A DNA stretch of 64,000 nt from JAPPLB01 sp965208945 (GTDB taxonomy: Bacteria; Acidobacteriota; Terriglobia; Bryobacterales; UBA6623): the NCBI GenBank assembly GCA_965208945.1, contig OZ242366.1, positions 5,208,001-5,272,000 of the forward strand. Direction: 5' to 3'. Shown in pieces: positions 53,643-62,167 of the stretch. Positions within the stretch are counted from its first letter, which is position 1; every line of letters starts with the position of its first letter. The notes beneath the pieces are model-generated. The model was not told the origin of the DNA and did not search any database. It saw only the letters and a program-made list of their open reading frames with translations. The position numbers were made by a program, and so were the translations under genes.

Positions 53643-53935
53643 CCTGCATCTCTCACCACCCGACGGTCGAAGCACACGATAAAAGCCGTGATTCGTGTTT
53701 CGTGTCTCGTGATTCGTGAAAACCACGGGGGGAGGACTGGTTCGCTCCAGAAGAAATGTCTGACGGCCTGTGTACCCTAAAGGCCGTGTTTCCTGACCCG
53801 AGGGGTGAAGGAGGCGATTTGGCAAGTACGCCTGCGCGCGCCAAGCAGCTCGCGCCTTTTTCCTCCGCCCGGCTTGCGCCTAGTCCTGACGGCCCTCTCA
53901 CGCACTTCGCCTCGCCGCGTGGTGAGAAATGCAGG
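53643..53935 (+). mobile_element. MITE-like repeat, type B, copy 20
   Basis: Left end CCTGCATCTCTCACCAC, right end GTGGTGAGAAATGCAGG. Flanks are TTAG (53639-53642) and GTAG (53936-53939). This is the full type B interior (heptamers 53686-53720; CCCTAAAGGCCG; CAAGTACGCC) plus the TTTTTCCTCCGCCCG block. The following 190 bp hold a TTTTTGG array (53985-54008) and no gene. Confidence 0.88.
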
Positions 53936-54127
53936 GTAGCTGGACGAGTTTTTCATCCGCCCGCGTGTGGATCATATAAGGCAGTTTTTGGTTTTTGGTT
54001 TTTGGTTTTCTAGTTTTGCTCCGCCCGTGTGCGGATCATTCAAGCGTTAAACATTTGGGCCGGCGTCAACGCCGCTTGATCAGGCGGATGTTTCATGCCG
54101 GTAGACCCGGCAGAACCGAAATGCTAG

Positions 54128-54304
54128 CCTGCATTTCTCACCACCCGACGGTCGAAGCACACGATACGACCGCCAGGACTTCGTTGCGCTTGCTTGCCGT
54201 GCTCAACGTACTGTTCAAGTACGCCTGCGCGCGCCAAGCGGCTAGCGCCTCGTCCTGACGGCCCTCTCGCGCACTTCGCCTCGCCACGTGGTGAGAAATA
54301 CAGG
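54128..54304 (+). mobile_element. MITE-like repeat, type A, copy 21
   Basis: The left end is canonical and the right end reads GTGGTGAGAAATACAGG. Flanks are CTAG (54124-54127) and CTAG (54305-54308). It has an intact, empty IS110 target. It ends 17 bp before the M20 hydrolase start. Confidence 0.92.
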
Positions 54305-54321
54305 CTAGTCTCTTCACCGCT

Positions 54322-55908
54322 ATGAGACCTTTCGAGGGCACCACCGGAAATCCCCTTGTTCGAGCCGGCTTCGCGCTGCTCTGCGCATCGCTGCTTGCGC
54401 CCATTGCCGCTGCTCAGCGACCGGGCAGGGAGCAACTCAAGAACCAAGCGATGGAAGGCGTCGAGGCCCGCAGAAAGCTGGTTCAGGAGATCACCGACTC
54501 ATTGTTCAGTTTCTCGGAGTTGGGCTACCACGAATTCGAATCGGCGAAATACGTCACGGATCTGCTCAAGAAAGACGGCTTCCGCGTCAAGCTCGGCGTA
54601 GCGGGCATGCCGACGGCGTTTGTCGCGGAATGGGGTTCCGGCAAACCGGTTATCGGGTTCATGGCGGATATCGACGGGCTGCCGGAAACATCGCAAACTC
54701 CCGGCGTGGCCTATCACAAGCCCTTGATCGAGGGCGGTCCCGGCCATGGCGAAGGACACAACGGTGGACAGGCCGTGAACGTGACGGCGGCTCTCGCGGT
54801 CAAGGAACTCCTCGAAAAACACAACATGGAGGGAACGATCCGCGTCTATCCCGGCATCGCCGAAGAACTGCTCGGGAGCCGCACCTACATGGCCCGCGAG
54901 GGGTTGTTCAACGATCTCGACGTGATGCTCTGCGCGCACGTGTCGACGGGCTTCTCTACGAACTATGGGATTCGCGGCCTGGCGCTCGTTTCGACCCAGT
55001 ACACTTTTCGAGGCCGCAGCGCGCATGGCGCCGGATCACCCTGGATGGGCCGCAGCGCGCTTGACGCCGTCGAGTTGATGAACACGGGCTGGAATTACCG
55101 CCGCGAGCACCTGCGGCTCCAGCAGCGGTCGCACTACGTCATCACGCACGGAGGAGACCAGCCGAACGTCGTCCCGCCAGTGGCGACCGTGTGGTACTTC
55201 TTTCGCGAACTCGACTATCCGAACGTGAAGCAGTTGCATGCTCTGGGCACCCGAATCGCCCAAGGCGCCGCGATGATGACCGACACGACGGTCAGCGAAC
55301 GAGTTCTGGGGGCAACGTGGCAAGGGCACTTCAACAAGCCGGTGGCCGAGTTGCTCCACGCCAACATCAAGAAAGTAGGCATGCCGCGCTGGAGCGAAGC
55401 GGACCTGACGCTCGCCCGGGCCGTGCAAAAGGAACTCGACGCCGAGGTGACGGGACTGGAAACGGAAGTGTCGGAACTGCAAGGCTCTCTAGCCGCCTCT
55501 TCGGGGTCCGACGACATCGCCGAAGTCAGTTGGAACGTGCCCACCGTCGTCTTGCGTTACCCGTCGAACATACCCAACCTGATCGGGCACCACTGGTCCC
55601 GAGCGATTTCGATGGCCACGCCGCTCGCGCACAAGGGAGCCACCGCCGGAGCGAAGGCGCAGGCGATGACGGCGATCGAGATGTTCGCCGATCCCGGACT
55701 CGTCGCCCAGGCCTGGGAATACTTCCGGGAGCAGACCAAGGACACCAGGTGGGAATCGTTGATTCCCGCCGACGTGCAACCGCCGATCCATCTCAATGCC
55801 GACAAGATGAAGCGCTTTCGGCCTGAACTCGAAAAACTTCGCTACGACCCCAGCCGTTACGAAACCTACCTGGAACAGTTGGGAATCGAGTACCCCACCC
55901 TTCGGTAG
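54322..55908 (+). CDS. Exported M20-family amidohydrolase (AbgB-like)
   Basis: The 528-residue protein has a signal peptide (about 1-32, ending PIAAAQ) and the M20/M40 peptidase-amidohydrolase fold of the AbgB branch: FSELGYHEFES, FMADIDGLPETSQ, GIAEELLGSRTYM, dimerisation-domain start GRSAHGAGSPWMGRSALDAVELM. The C-terminus has GSDDIAEVSWNVPT and HHWSRAISMATPLAHKG. AbgB relatives cleave p-aminobenzoyl-glutamate-like amides. The usual metal-binding CGH is replaced by HGEGHNGG, so Cys is Glu. It lies 17 bp after a repeat, so its promoter probably lies in the repeat. Confidence 0.85.
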   Translation: MRPFEGTTGNPLVRAGFALLCASLLAPIAAAQRPGREQLKNQAMEGVEARRKLVQEITDSLFSFSELGYHEFESAKYVTDLLKKDGFRVKLGVAGMPTAFVAEWGSGKPVIGFMADIDGLPETSQTPGVAYHKPLIEGGPGHGEGHNGGQAVNVTAALAVKELLEKHNMEGTIRVYPGIAEELLGSRTYMAREGLFNDLDVMLCAHVSTGFSTNYGIRGLALVSTQYTFRGRSAHGAGSPWMGRSALDAVELMNTGWNYRREHLRLQQRSHYVITHGGDQPNVVPPVATVWYFFRELDYPNVKQLHALGTRIAQGAAMMTDTTVSERVLGATWQGHFNKPVAELLHANIKKVGMPRWSEADLTLARAVQKELDAEVTGLETEVSELQGSLAASSGSDDIAEVSWNVPTVVLRYPSNIPNLIGHHWSRAISMATPLAHKGATAGAKAQAMTAIEMFADPGLVAQAWEYFREQTKDTRWESLIPADVQPPIHLNADKMKRFRPELEKLRYDPSRYETYLEQLGIEYPTLR

Positions 55909-55977
55909 GACGCAGCCCGGCGCAAGCCGCCCCGGTCAGGTCGATCAGGTCAGGACCCTATGCTATGATCGGCGGCG

Positions 55978-57177
55978 ATGAGGGCTGCCAGCCGAAGAGA
56001 GTGCTTCCGGCTCGCCGGAGCGATGGCGATGAGCGCCGCCTCCTACTCGCGAGTAGCGGGAGCGGCGAACCGGGTGCGGCTCGGCCTGATCGGCTGCGGA
56101 GGCCGCGGCCTCAGCGTCATGCGCTCCTTCCAGAAAAACACTGCGGTTGACGTGACCGCGGTCTGCGACGTCTACAGTTCCCGCATCGACCGGGCTCAGG
56201 AGCGAGCCCCGGGCTCGAAGGGGTTTTCCGATCACCGCGAATTGCTCGACCAACAGAACGTCGACGCCGTAATTGTCGCGACGCCCGATCACTGGCACGC
56301 GGACATCGTGATCGATGCCGCCCGCGCCGGCAAGGACATCTATGTCGAGAAGCCCCTGACTCTCCATATCGAGGAGGGTCCGAAGATCGTCAAGGAAGTT
56401 CGCCTGCACGAGCGAGTCTGCCAAGTGGGCATGCAGCAGCGTTCCGCACGCCATTACCAGCGGGCCAAAGAGGAGTATTTCGACAGCGGCCGGATCGGCA
56501 AGGTCACGCTGGCGCGCACTTGGTGGCACGGCAATTCCGCACATCTCCGACTGGCGCCCGACACGCTCAAAACGCAGCCGTCGAATCTCGACTGGGCGCG
56601 CTATCTGGGGCCCGTCAAGTGGCGGGAATACGATCCTCAACAGTACTTCAATTTCCGCGCCTACCTCGATTTCGGCGGAGGCCAGATCACCGACCTGTTC
56701 ACGCACTGGATCGACGCCGTCCACATGCTGCTCGAAGAGGACGATCCGATTTCCGCGGTGGCGGCCGGAGGCGTTTACCACTACAAGGACGGACGGACCG
56801 CCCCCGACACCATCAGCACCCTGCTGGAATACAGGAGCGAGTGGACCGCGACGTTCGACGCGACTCTAGCTCCCGGCAAGAGCGGAGCAGGGATCGAGAT
56901 CATCGGCACCGAGGGGCGATTGTTCATCGACCGCAGGAAGTACGAGTTTCATCCGCCGGGCCGCGATGCGAAGCCGACCGTTGTCGAGGCCGAAGGCAAC
57001 ATGAACGTCGACCACGTCAACAACTTCCTGGACTGCGTCCGGACTCGCAAGCGTCCCAACGGCGACGTGTGGGTCGGGCATCGCTCGGCCCAGGCTTCGC
57101 ACTTGGGCAATATCGCTTACCTTCAGAAGCGCCGGCTGAAGTTCGACCCGGACCGTGAAGAGATTTTGCCGCTCTAA
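55978..57177 (+). CDS. Tat-exported Gfo/Idh/MocA oxidoreductase
   Basis: The 399-residue protein has a Tat-like start (SRRECFRLAGAMAMSAAS), an N-terminal Rossmann fold (RLGLIGCGGRGLSVM; AVCDVYSSR), the family motif YVEKPLTLH with its conserved Lys, and the C-terminal dimer domain (TDLFTHWIDAVHMLL). Exported members of this family act on glycosides or sugar alcohols with tightly bound NAD(P). The stop TAA lies in the CTAA flank of repeat copy 22a. It follows the M20 gene by 69 bp on the same strand. Confidence 0.88.
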   Translation: MRAASRRECFRLAGAMAMSAASYSRVAGAANRVRLGLIGCGGRGLSVMRSFQKNTAVDVTAVCDVYSSRIDRAQERAPGSKGFSDHRELLDQQNVDAVIVATPDHWHADIVIDAARAGKDIYVEKPLTLHIEEGPKIVKEVRLHERVCQVGMQQRSARHYQRAKEEYFDSGRIGKVTLARTWWHGNSAHLRLAPDTLKTQPSNLDWARYLGPVKWREYDPQQYFNFRAYLDFGGGQITDLFTHWIDAVHMLLEEDDPISAVAAGGVYHYKDGRTAPDTISTLLEYRSEWTATFDATLAPGKSGAGIEIIGTEGRLFIDRRKYEFHPPGRDAKPTVVEAEGNMNVDHVNNFLDCVRTRKRPNGDVWVGHRSAQASHLGNIAYLQKRRLKFDPDREEILPL

Positions 57178-57329
57178 CCTACCTTTCTCACCACCCGACG
57201 GTCGAAGCACGCCATAAAAAGGCCGTGATTCGTGTTTCGTGATTCGTGATTCGTGATTCGTGAAAAACCTTCAAGGCTGTGTTGTGCGCGCCAAACGGCT
57301 CGCGCCTTTTTCCTCCGCCCGGCTTGCGC
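57178..57329 (+). repeat. Type B repeat fragment, copy 22a
   Basis: Left end CCTACCTTTCTCACCAC is preceded by CTAA. Five CGTG heptamers (57227-57262) are followed by GCGCGCCAAACGG and the TTTTTCCTCCGCCCG block up to GCTTGCGCC. There copy 22b begins at the CTAG normally found inside A' repeats; the right part is lost. Confidence 0.82.
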
Positions 57330-57474
57330 CTAGCCGGCATTTCTCACCACCCGACGGTCGAAGCACGCCATATGGCCGCCATGACTTCGTCACGCTTGCT
57401 TGCCGTGCTCAACGTACTGTTCAATATATGGTTCGCTCCCGGGATGTCCACCTATTCCTTCTTGCTGAACGTTG

Positions 57475-57615
57475 GTCTGCGCCAATATATCCGACCTCTA
57501 GGTGGAACCGCGCTGGTTCCGGGCCATGATGGGGTCCGCACGTCCCGCTCCTCATAAGTACGCCGACCTGTGAGGGCCATGAACAGTAACAGGATTCGGT
57601 GACGCCGGTACGACC
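57475..57615 (-). ncRNA. Putative bridge RNA of IS110 copy 3
   Basis: Identical guide segments: target guides at 57581-57588 and 57556-57564, donor guides at 57529-57533 and 57484-57490. Ends are estimates. Confidence 0.75.
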
Positions 57616-57688
57616 GTTTTGTCCATCAATCGGGAGTAAGCAGACAAACTGTGAGCTCCTGGTAGTGCTACGGCGGACCGCAGGGCGG

Positions 57689-58762
57689 TTAACCCGCCGG
57701 GGCTGGTTGCCGCTGTTGAGAGAAGCGCTGGCCGCTGCTCAGCAAGGCCCATGCGATGCGCGCCAGCCGTGCCGCCAGCGCCACGATCACGACCCGCCGA
57801 TCTTTGTTCAGGAGCATCCGCCGCAGCCACTGGCCGAGTTGGTCGCTGCGCTTCGCGAGCACGTCGAGGCTCGAGCGGGCACAGTGCACCAGCAGCGTCC
57901 GGACGTAGCGGTTGCCGCGCTTGCTGATGCCTCCCAAGCGCTGCTTGCCTCCGCTGGAGTACTCTCTCGGCACCAGACCCAACCAAGCAGCGACGTCGCG
58001 CCCCTTCTCGAAGGCCTCGGCGTTGCCGATCGTCGCCACCAAGGCCGTCGCTGTCTGCACGCCGATGCCGGGGATCTCTCTGAGCCGCCGGCAGGCCTCG
58101 CTCGCCTGCGCTTTCCTCAGCAGATAGGTGTTGACTTGCTGAATCTTCTCTGCCAGCACTTGCCATTCGGCAAACATGCCCGCCAGCAGCGCCCGCATTT
58201 CGTCGGACAGGCCGTTATCGGCGTCCTCGAGGATCTCCGGCAGACGGACCACAAACCAACGCTTGCCCTGTGGAAGGGTGATGCCGCGTTCCAGCAGAAA
58301 GGCGCGCGCCTGGTTGATCAACTGCGTCGAGTTGCCCACCAGCCGCGAGCGATAGCGGTGCAGCGACTGCATCGACAGTTGTTGCTCGCTCTTGACCGCC
58401 ACGAAGCGCATGCTCGGCCGCAGACAGGCTTCCGCGCAGGCCTCGGCGTCCGTCGAGTCGTTCTTGTCGCGCTTCACAAAGGGCTTCACATATTTGGGCG
58501 GCATCAGCTTCACGTCGTGCCCCTGGGCCAGCAGTTGGCGGCCCAGGTGATGGGCGCCGCAGCAGGCTTCCATGCCGATACGGCAGGGCTGCATCTGGGC
58601 GGTCACCTCCAGCAGCTTGCCCTTCGAGTAGCGGCGACGGGTGAGCACCCGGCCGGTTGCGTCCAAGCCGACCAAGTCGACGTTGTGTTTTGCTAGATCG
58701 AGGCCGATCGTGACGACCTCCTTCCATACGCTCTTGCGGGATGATCGCTGGGTCGTTGCCAT
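57689..58762 (-). CDS. IS110-family transposase, copy 3
   Basis: The 357-residue protein is identical in translation to copies 1 and 2, with all DEDD and serine-block motifs intact. The longer upstream frames of the three copies differ only because they run into different host repeats, which supports the chosen ATG. Confidence 0.95.
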   Translation of the reverse strand: MATTQRSSRKSVWKEVVTIGLDLAKHNVDLVGLDATGRVLTRRRYSKGKLLEVTAQMQPCRIGMEACCGAHHLGRQLLAQGHDVKLMPPKYVKPFVKRDKNDSTDAEACAEACLRPSMRFVAVKSEQQLSMQSLHRYRSRLVGNSTQLINQARAFLLERGITLPQGKRWFVVRLPEILEDADNGLSDEMRALLAGMFAEWQVLAEKIQQVNTYLLRKAQASEACRRLREIPGIGVQTATALVATIGNAEAFEKGRDVAAWLGLVPREYSSGGKQRLGGISKRGNRYVRTLLVHCARSSLDVLAKRSDQLGQWLRRMLLNKDRRVVIVALAARLARIAWALLSSGQRFSQQRQPAPAG

Positions 58763-59015
58763 GATGGTTTCCTCTCGGTTCGTGAACTGCGGCCGGGGAC
58801 GGCCGTTGCTACCAGCATGGCCGAACTCGACGACGCAGCGGAAGTGGGAGCGAACCATCCCATAAGTACGCCTGCGCGCGCCAAGCAGCTCGCGCCTCGT
58901 CTTGACGGCCCTCTCACGCACTTCGTCTCGCCAAGTGGTGAGAAAGGCAGGTTACAGTCGTTGCATTGTTCCCAATAGTAGAACCTTCGGTCCGAGCCAC
59001 CCGATCTGGTTCGCT

Positions 59016-60185
59016 TCATGCGTTTTGAAGCAGGGCTGCGAGATCGGCAGCACCGATCGCTTCGACGCCTTCCGCGACAGGATAGCGATCCTCCCCGGAA
59101 TACACGATATAAGCGCGGGTTGGACGCAGATCCTGCAGGGCGTTGCGGAAACCTCGATCCAGTCCGGGCGCCCGGCCGCGCTTGATTTCGATCGCCCAGA
59201 GGTCCCCAGCCGGTAGCTGAAGCAACAGATCGATCTCGGCGCCGGCGGATGTGCGATAAAAGCTGGCCACGGTCCGTTCCGGAGCGCATGCCAGCATGTT
59301 CTCGATGACGAAGCCCTCCCAACTGGCCCCGACTACCGGATGGCCGGCGAGCGTGTTGAAATCATCGACGCCGAGCAATGCATGGACGAAACCACTGTCT
59401 CTCACATATATCTTTGGCGACTTCACCAGCCGCTTCCCGGTGTTCGCGTGAAGGGGGGGAAGCCGCCGCACCAGCAGCAGATCTACCAGGAGATCGATAT
59501 AGCGGTTCACGGTCTGCACGCTGACACCCAGCGACGCCGCGAGGCGGGACGCATTCAGGATGCCTCCCTGGCTGTGGGCCAACATGATCCAGAGACGTTC
59601 CAGCGTCTCTGCCGGCAGGCGAGGGCCAAACATGGCCACGTCGCGTTCCAGATAGGTCCGGATAAAATCCTTGCGCAGCATGAAACTCCGCCGACCGTCC
59701 GCAGCGAGGTAGCTGTCGGGGAAGCCACCTCGCACCCAAAGCCGGATCAAGGCGTCGCCCGCGCGCGGCACTTCCAGAACGCTGAACGTCTGCATGTCGA
59801 CATAGGCGATCCGTCCTGCGAGGCTTTCACCGGACTGGCGCAGCAAATCGATCGATGCCGAGCCAAGGATCAGGAACCGGCCCGTCCGATTGCCGCGCCG
59901 CCGGCCTCGGTCGATGATTCCGCGAAGGTCCTGGAACAAGTCGGGAACCCTGTGGATTTCATCGAGAATGACGAGGCGGTCCTCGTAGCGCTCGAGGAAA
60001 AACGCCGGATCGCGCAGTTTCCCCCGGTCAGCACGGTCTTCAAGGTCAAGATAAAGTGCGCCGCGCTGTTCAGCGATATCGAGAGCAAGCGTTGTCTTAC
60101 CGACCTGGCGAGGTCCGATCAGAGCGACAGCGGCCTGATAGTCGAGCGCCTGCAGGACGCGCTGTTTGACAAGGCGCTCGATCAT
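59016..60185 (-). CDS. AAA-type ATPase with DUF4143 domain
   Basis: The 389-residue protein has Walker A GPRQVGKTT (24-32), Walker B in LVILDEIH and a sensor region LILGSAS. A winged-helix part follows (LNASRLAASLGVSVQTVNRYIDLL), then the C-terminal DUF4143 domain containing a PD-(D/E)XK-like arrangement (GAEIDLLLQL; WAIEIKRG). The family is widespread and often found alone; its role is unclear, though links to mobile elements and toxin-antitoxin-like behaviour have been proposed. It is divergent from nothing close and probably monocistronic. Confidence 0.88.
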   Translation of the reverse strand: MIERLVKQRVLQALDYQAAVALIGPRQVGKTTLALDIAEQRGALYLDLEDRADRGKLRDPAFFLERYEDRLVILDEIHRVPDLFQDLRGIIDRGRRRGNRTGRFLILGSASIDLLRQSGESLAGRIAYVDMQTFSVLEVPRAGDALIRLWVRGGFPDSYLAADGRRSFMLRKDFIRTYLERDVAMFGPRLPAETLERLWIMLAHSQGGILNASRLAASLGVSVQTVNRYIDLLVDLLLVRRLPPLHANTGKRLVKSPKIYVRDSGFVHALLGVDDFNTLAGHPVVGASWEGFVIENMLACAPERTVASFYRTSAGAEIDLLLQLPAGDLWAIEIKRGRAPGLDRGFRNALQDLRPTRAYIVYSGEDRYPVAEGVEAIGAADLAALLQNA

Positions 60186-60392
60186 CCTTGCATATTATCC
60201 ATAATGACAACTGATTTACAAGGTTACTAACGCCAAATGTGAGAATAGCCACGAAGCTGGGGGACTGACCCGCCTTTCTCACGAGTTGACGGCCACTGAA
60301 TCCGCGCGAGTTTTCGTTGGAGGCTCGAAACAGCGATTCAGCAACACTGTCCGCCTGCGGCGGATCTCAGAGGGGGGTGCACCTGCCGGGGA

Positions 60393-61328
60393 TCAGAATT
60401 CCTCGCCGGTGTACATCCCGGCCACGAACTCCTCGTAGCCGTTGTAGGGCAGCGTCGGGACGAGCGTCATGTGGGGAATCAGCTTTTCCCGAGCCTGCGA
60501 CCAGCGCGGATGGGGTTTTGCCGGATTCACATTGGAGTACCATCCGTACTCCATACCAGCGACTTCATTCCACAACGTAGGAGGACGTTTGGCGGTGAAC
60601 TCGATCTTGACGATCGACTTGATCGACTTCAAACCGTACTTCCATGGCGTGATCAGGCGGATCGGGGCGCCGTTCTGCTTGGGCAGCGGCTTGCCGTAGA
60701 TGCCGGTAACGAACAAGGACAGCTCGTTCATCGCTTCATCCAGGCGCAAGGCCTCGAAGTAGGGCCAGGGATAGTGCGGCTGGCTCCGGATGCCCGGCAT
60801 CTCTCGAGGCCGGTAGGCCGTCACCATTCGAATGAATTTGGCCTTCGGCTTGGGATCGACCTCTTTGATCAAGGCCGAGATCGGGAAACCCGTCCACGGC
60901 ACCGCCATAGCCCAGGCCTCGACGCAACGGAATCGATAGAGCCTCTCCTCGAGGGGAAACCGCCGGATCAGGTCATCGAAATCGTATTTCTTCGGGTTGT
61001 TGACCAAGCCCTTGACCTCGACGGTCCAGGGATCGATCCTGAAGCCGCCAACCCTGTCCTTGACCCGTTGTTTATCAAGGGTGAACTCGTAGAAGTTGTT
61101 GATGCCGATGGCCGCTGCTTCCGGCGTCAGCTCGCGGTCGAGGATGTACTTCGTGTTCCGCTTGGCGGGATACAGCTCCGTATTCGCGGATAACGGTTTA
61201 CGGGCAAGAAGTCCTGTCAGACCCGTAAAGCCAAGCCCTTGCAGCACTTCCCGTCGACGCAAGTAGACCGACTCCGGGGTAACTTCCCGCTCCGGAATCT
61301 CCCATCCACGCGGAACCTTGATCAACAT
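60393..61328 (-). CDS. msrP: Protein-methionine-sulfoxide reductase, molybdopterin subunit
   Basis: The 311-residue protein is MsrP (YedY): a Tat-like N-terminal segment (RRREVLQGLGF, about 24-34), the molybdenum-ligating Cys 135 in RFRCVEAWAMAVPW, PHYPWPYFEALR and KYGLKSIKSIVKIEF. It repairs oxidised methionines in periplasmic proteins. The ATG at 61328 is chosen for GGAGG 8 bp upstream. The usual haem partner gene msrQ is not adjacent, so electrons may come from elsewhere. A decayed repeat left end (about 60268-60296) lies between this gene and the ATPase. Confidence 0.92.
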   Translation of the reverse strand: MLIKVPRGWEIPEREVTPESVYLRRREVLQGLGFTGLTGLLARKPLSANTELYPAKRNTKYILDRELTPEAAAIGINNFYEFTLDKQRVKDRVGGFRIDPWTVEVKGLVNNPKKYDFDDLIRRFPLEERLYRFRCVEAWAMAVPWTGFPISALIKEVDPKPKAKFIRMVTAYRPREMPGIRSQPHYPWPYFEALRLDEAMNELSLFVTGIYGKPLPKQNGAPIRLITPWKYGLKSIKSIVKIEFTAKRPPTLWNEVAGMEYGWYSNVNPAKPHPRWSQAREKLIPHMTLVPTLPYNGYEEFVAGMYTGEEF

Positions 61329-61484
61329 GATCCCAACCTCCGACCCTGCCGATTTCACAGCCAGCATATCACAGACATGCAGCCCTTTCGGGCCGCAGAC
61401 GGATCGGCCGGCCGATGATGACCGCGCTTGCTTTCGAGCGGCGTCGGTTGGCCAGAGACAACCTCTCGACCGAGCCGAGTGTTC

Positions 61485-61748
61485 AACAGCCCATGTCAAA
61501 AGTCGCGCGGACGGCGTTACGCGCCCCGAAGCAGATGGCGTAACGCCTGGCCGTGCCAGGAACGTGGCGCCGCGCTCTCCGCGCAGCCGAGCGGGAGTGG
61601 CGCGTAACCCTTTGGGCGACGGACATTTGCGGCCGTCGGCTTTGTCATTCGTCGGAGGAGATCACCCGGATCGCCATCCTCCTCACTCCGCGCCGAACAA
61701 CCGCAGGAGCCCGCCGCGCCTTCCACGGGACTTTTGACACGGGCTGTT
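61485..61748. repeat. 264-bp segment bounded by 20-bp inverted repeats
   Basis: AACAGCCCATGTCAAAAGTC (61485-61504) is the inverted complement of GACTTTTGACACGGGCTGTT (61729-61748) with one mismatch. The interior has no supported gene and is unrelated to the main repeat. No target duplication is visible. It could be a different small mobile element. The rest of 61329-61933 shows nothing recognised. Confidence 0.6.
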
Positions 61749-61933
61749 ACGCTCCTCGTCCGGAACAGCAGCCGTTATCCGGCAATCGACAAATTGAAAT
61801 CCTACGGAAACATCTGATAAGGTTTGTTGGCGGGAATGAAGCCTCGAACAGCTCGAGCCGGGTTGTCGATACCGGTCCGCGCCGCCGGGTTCAACCGCTG
61901 AGCAATGCGATCCCAGGACATAGGAGCCATGCC

Positions 61934-62167
61934 ATGGAAACAGTTCCGCCAGAGGACATATCTGCTCGTCTGATGGAGAGCAACGAAGAGTACCGGACAC
62001 TCGCGCGGAAGCACTCGAACTACGATCGTCGACTTGAAGAGTTAAGCGCCCGACGGTTCCCCTCCACGGACGAGCAGGTTGAGACACAGCGTTTGAAGAA
62101 ACTGAAACTACAACTCAAAGACCGCATGCACGCCATCTTGCGGGAACATCAGGCCCGCGCGAGCTAA
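61934..62167 (+). CDS. Small DUF465/YdcH-like coiled-coil protein
   Basis: The 77-residue helical protein resembles the DUF465 family (EEYRTLARKHSNYDRRLEEL, then LKKLKLQLKDRMHAILREH), short antiparallel coiled coils of unknown function found across Gram-negative bacteria. The ATG at 61934 has a TAGGAG site upstream; the longer upstream frame covers the 264-bp inverted-repeat segment and is not credible. Its TAA stop is part of the CTAA that flanks the 67-bp repeat derivative. Confidence 0.8.
   Translation: METVPPEDISARLMESNEEYRTLARKHSNYDRRLEELSARRFPSTDEQVETQRLKKLKLQLKDRMHAILREHQARAS

Larger units (their letters stand above)
57425..58865 (-). mobile_element. IS110-family insertion sequence, copy 3
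   Basis: The same 1441 bp as copies 1 and 2 (offset 50285 from copy 1). Subterminal inverted repeats lie at 57428-57440 and 58846-58858. Same insertion base and orientation as the other two. Confidence 0.95.
57334..58951 (+). mobile_element. MITE-like repeat copy 22b, split by IS110 element 3
   Basis: Left end CCGGCATTTCTCACCAC, right end GTGGTGAGAAAGGCAGG. Flanks are CTAG (57330-57333) and TTAC (58952-58955). It is interrupted by the IS at CTGTTCAA|GTACGCC, and nested in copy 22a. Confidence 0.88.

Noticed and set aside
47860..58865. Composite transposon formed by IS110 copies 2 and 3
   Set aside because: Each copy lies in its own host repeat at the guide-specified base, so independent insertion explains the arrangement; IS110 elements are not known to move as composite pairs.
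61318..61737. A 139-codon frame upstream of the DUF465 gene
   Set aside because: Composition is Arg/Pro-rich without motifs, there is no ribosome site, and it covers the inverted-repeat segment.
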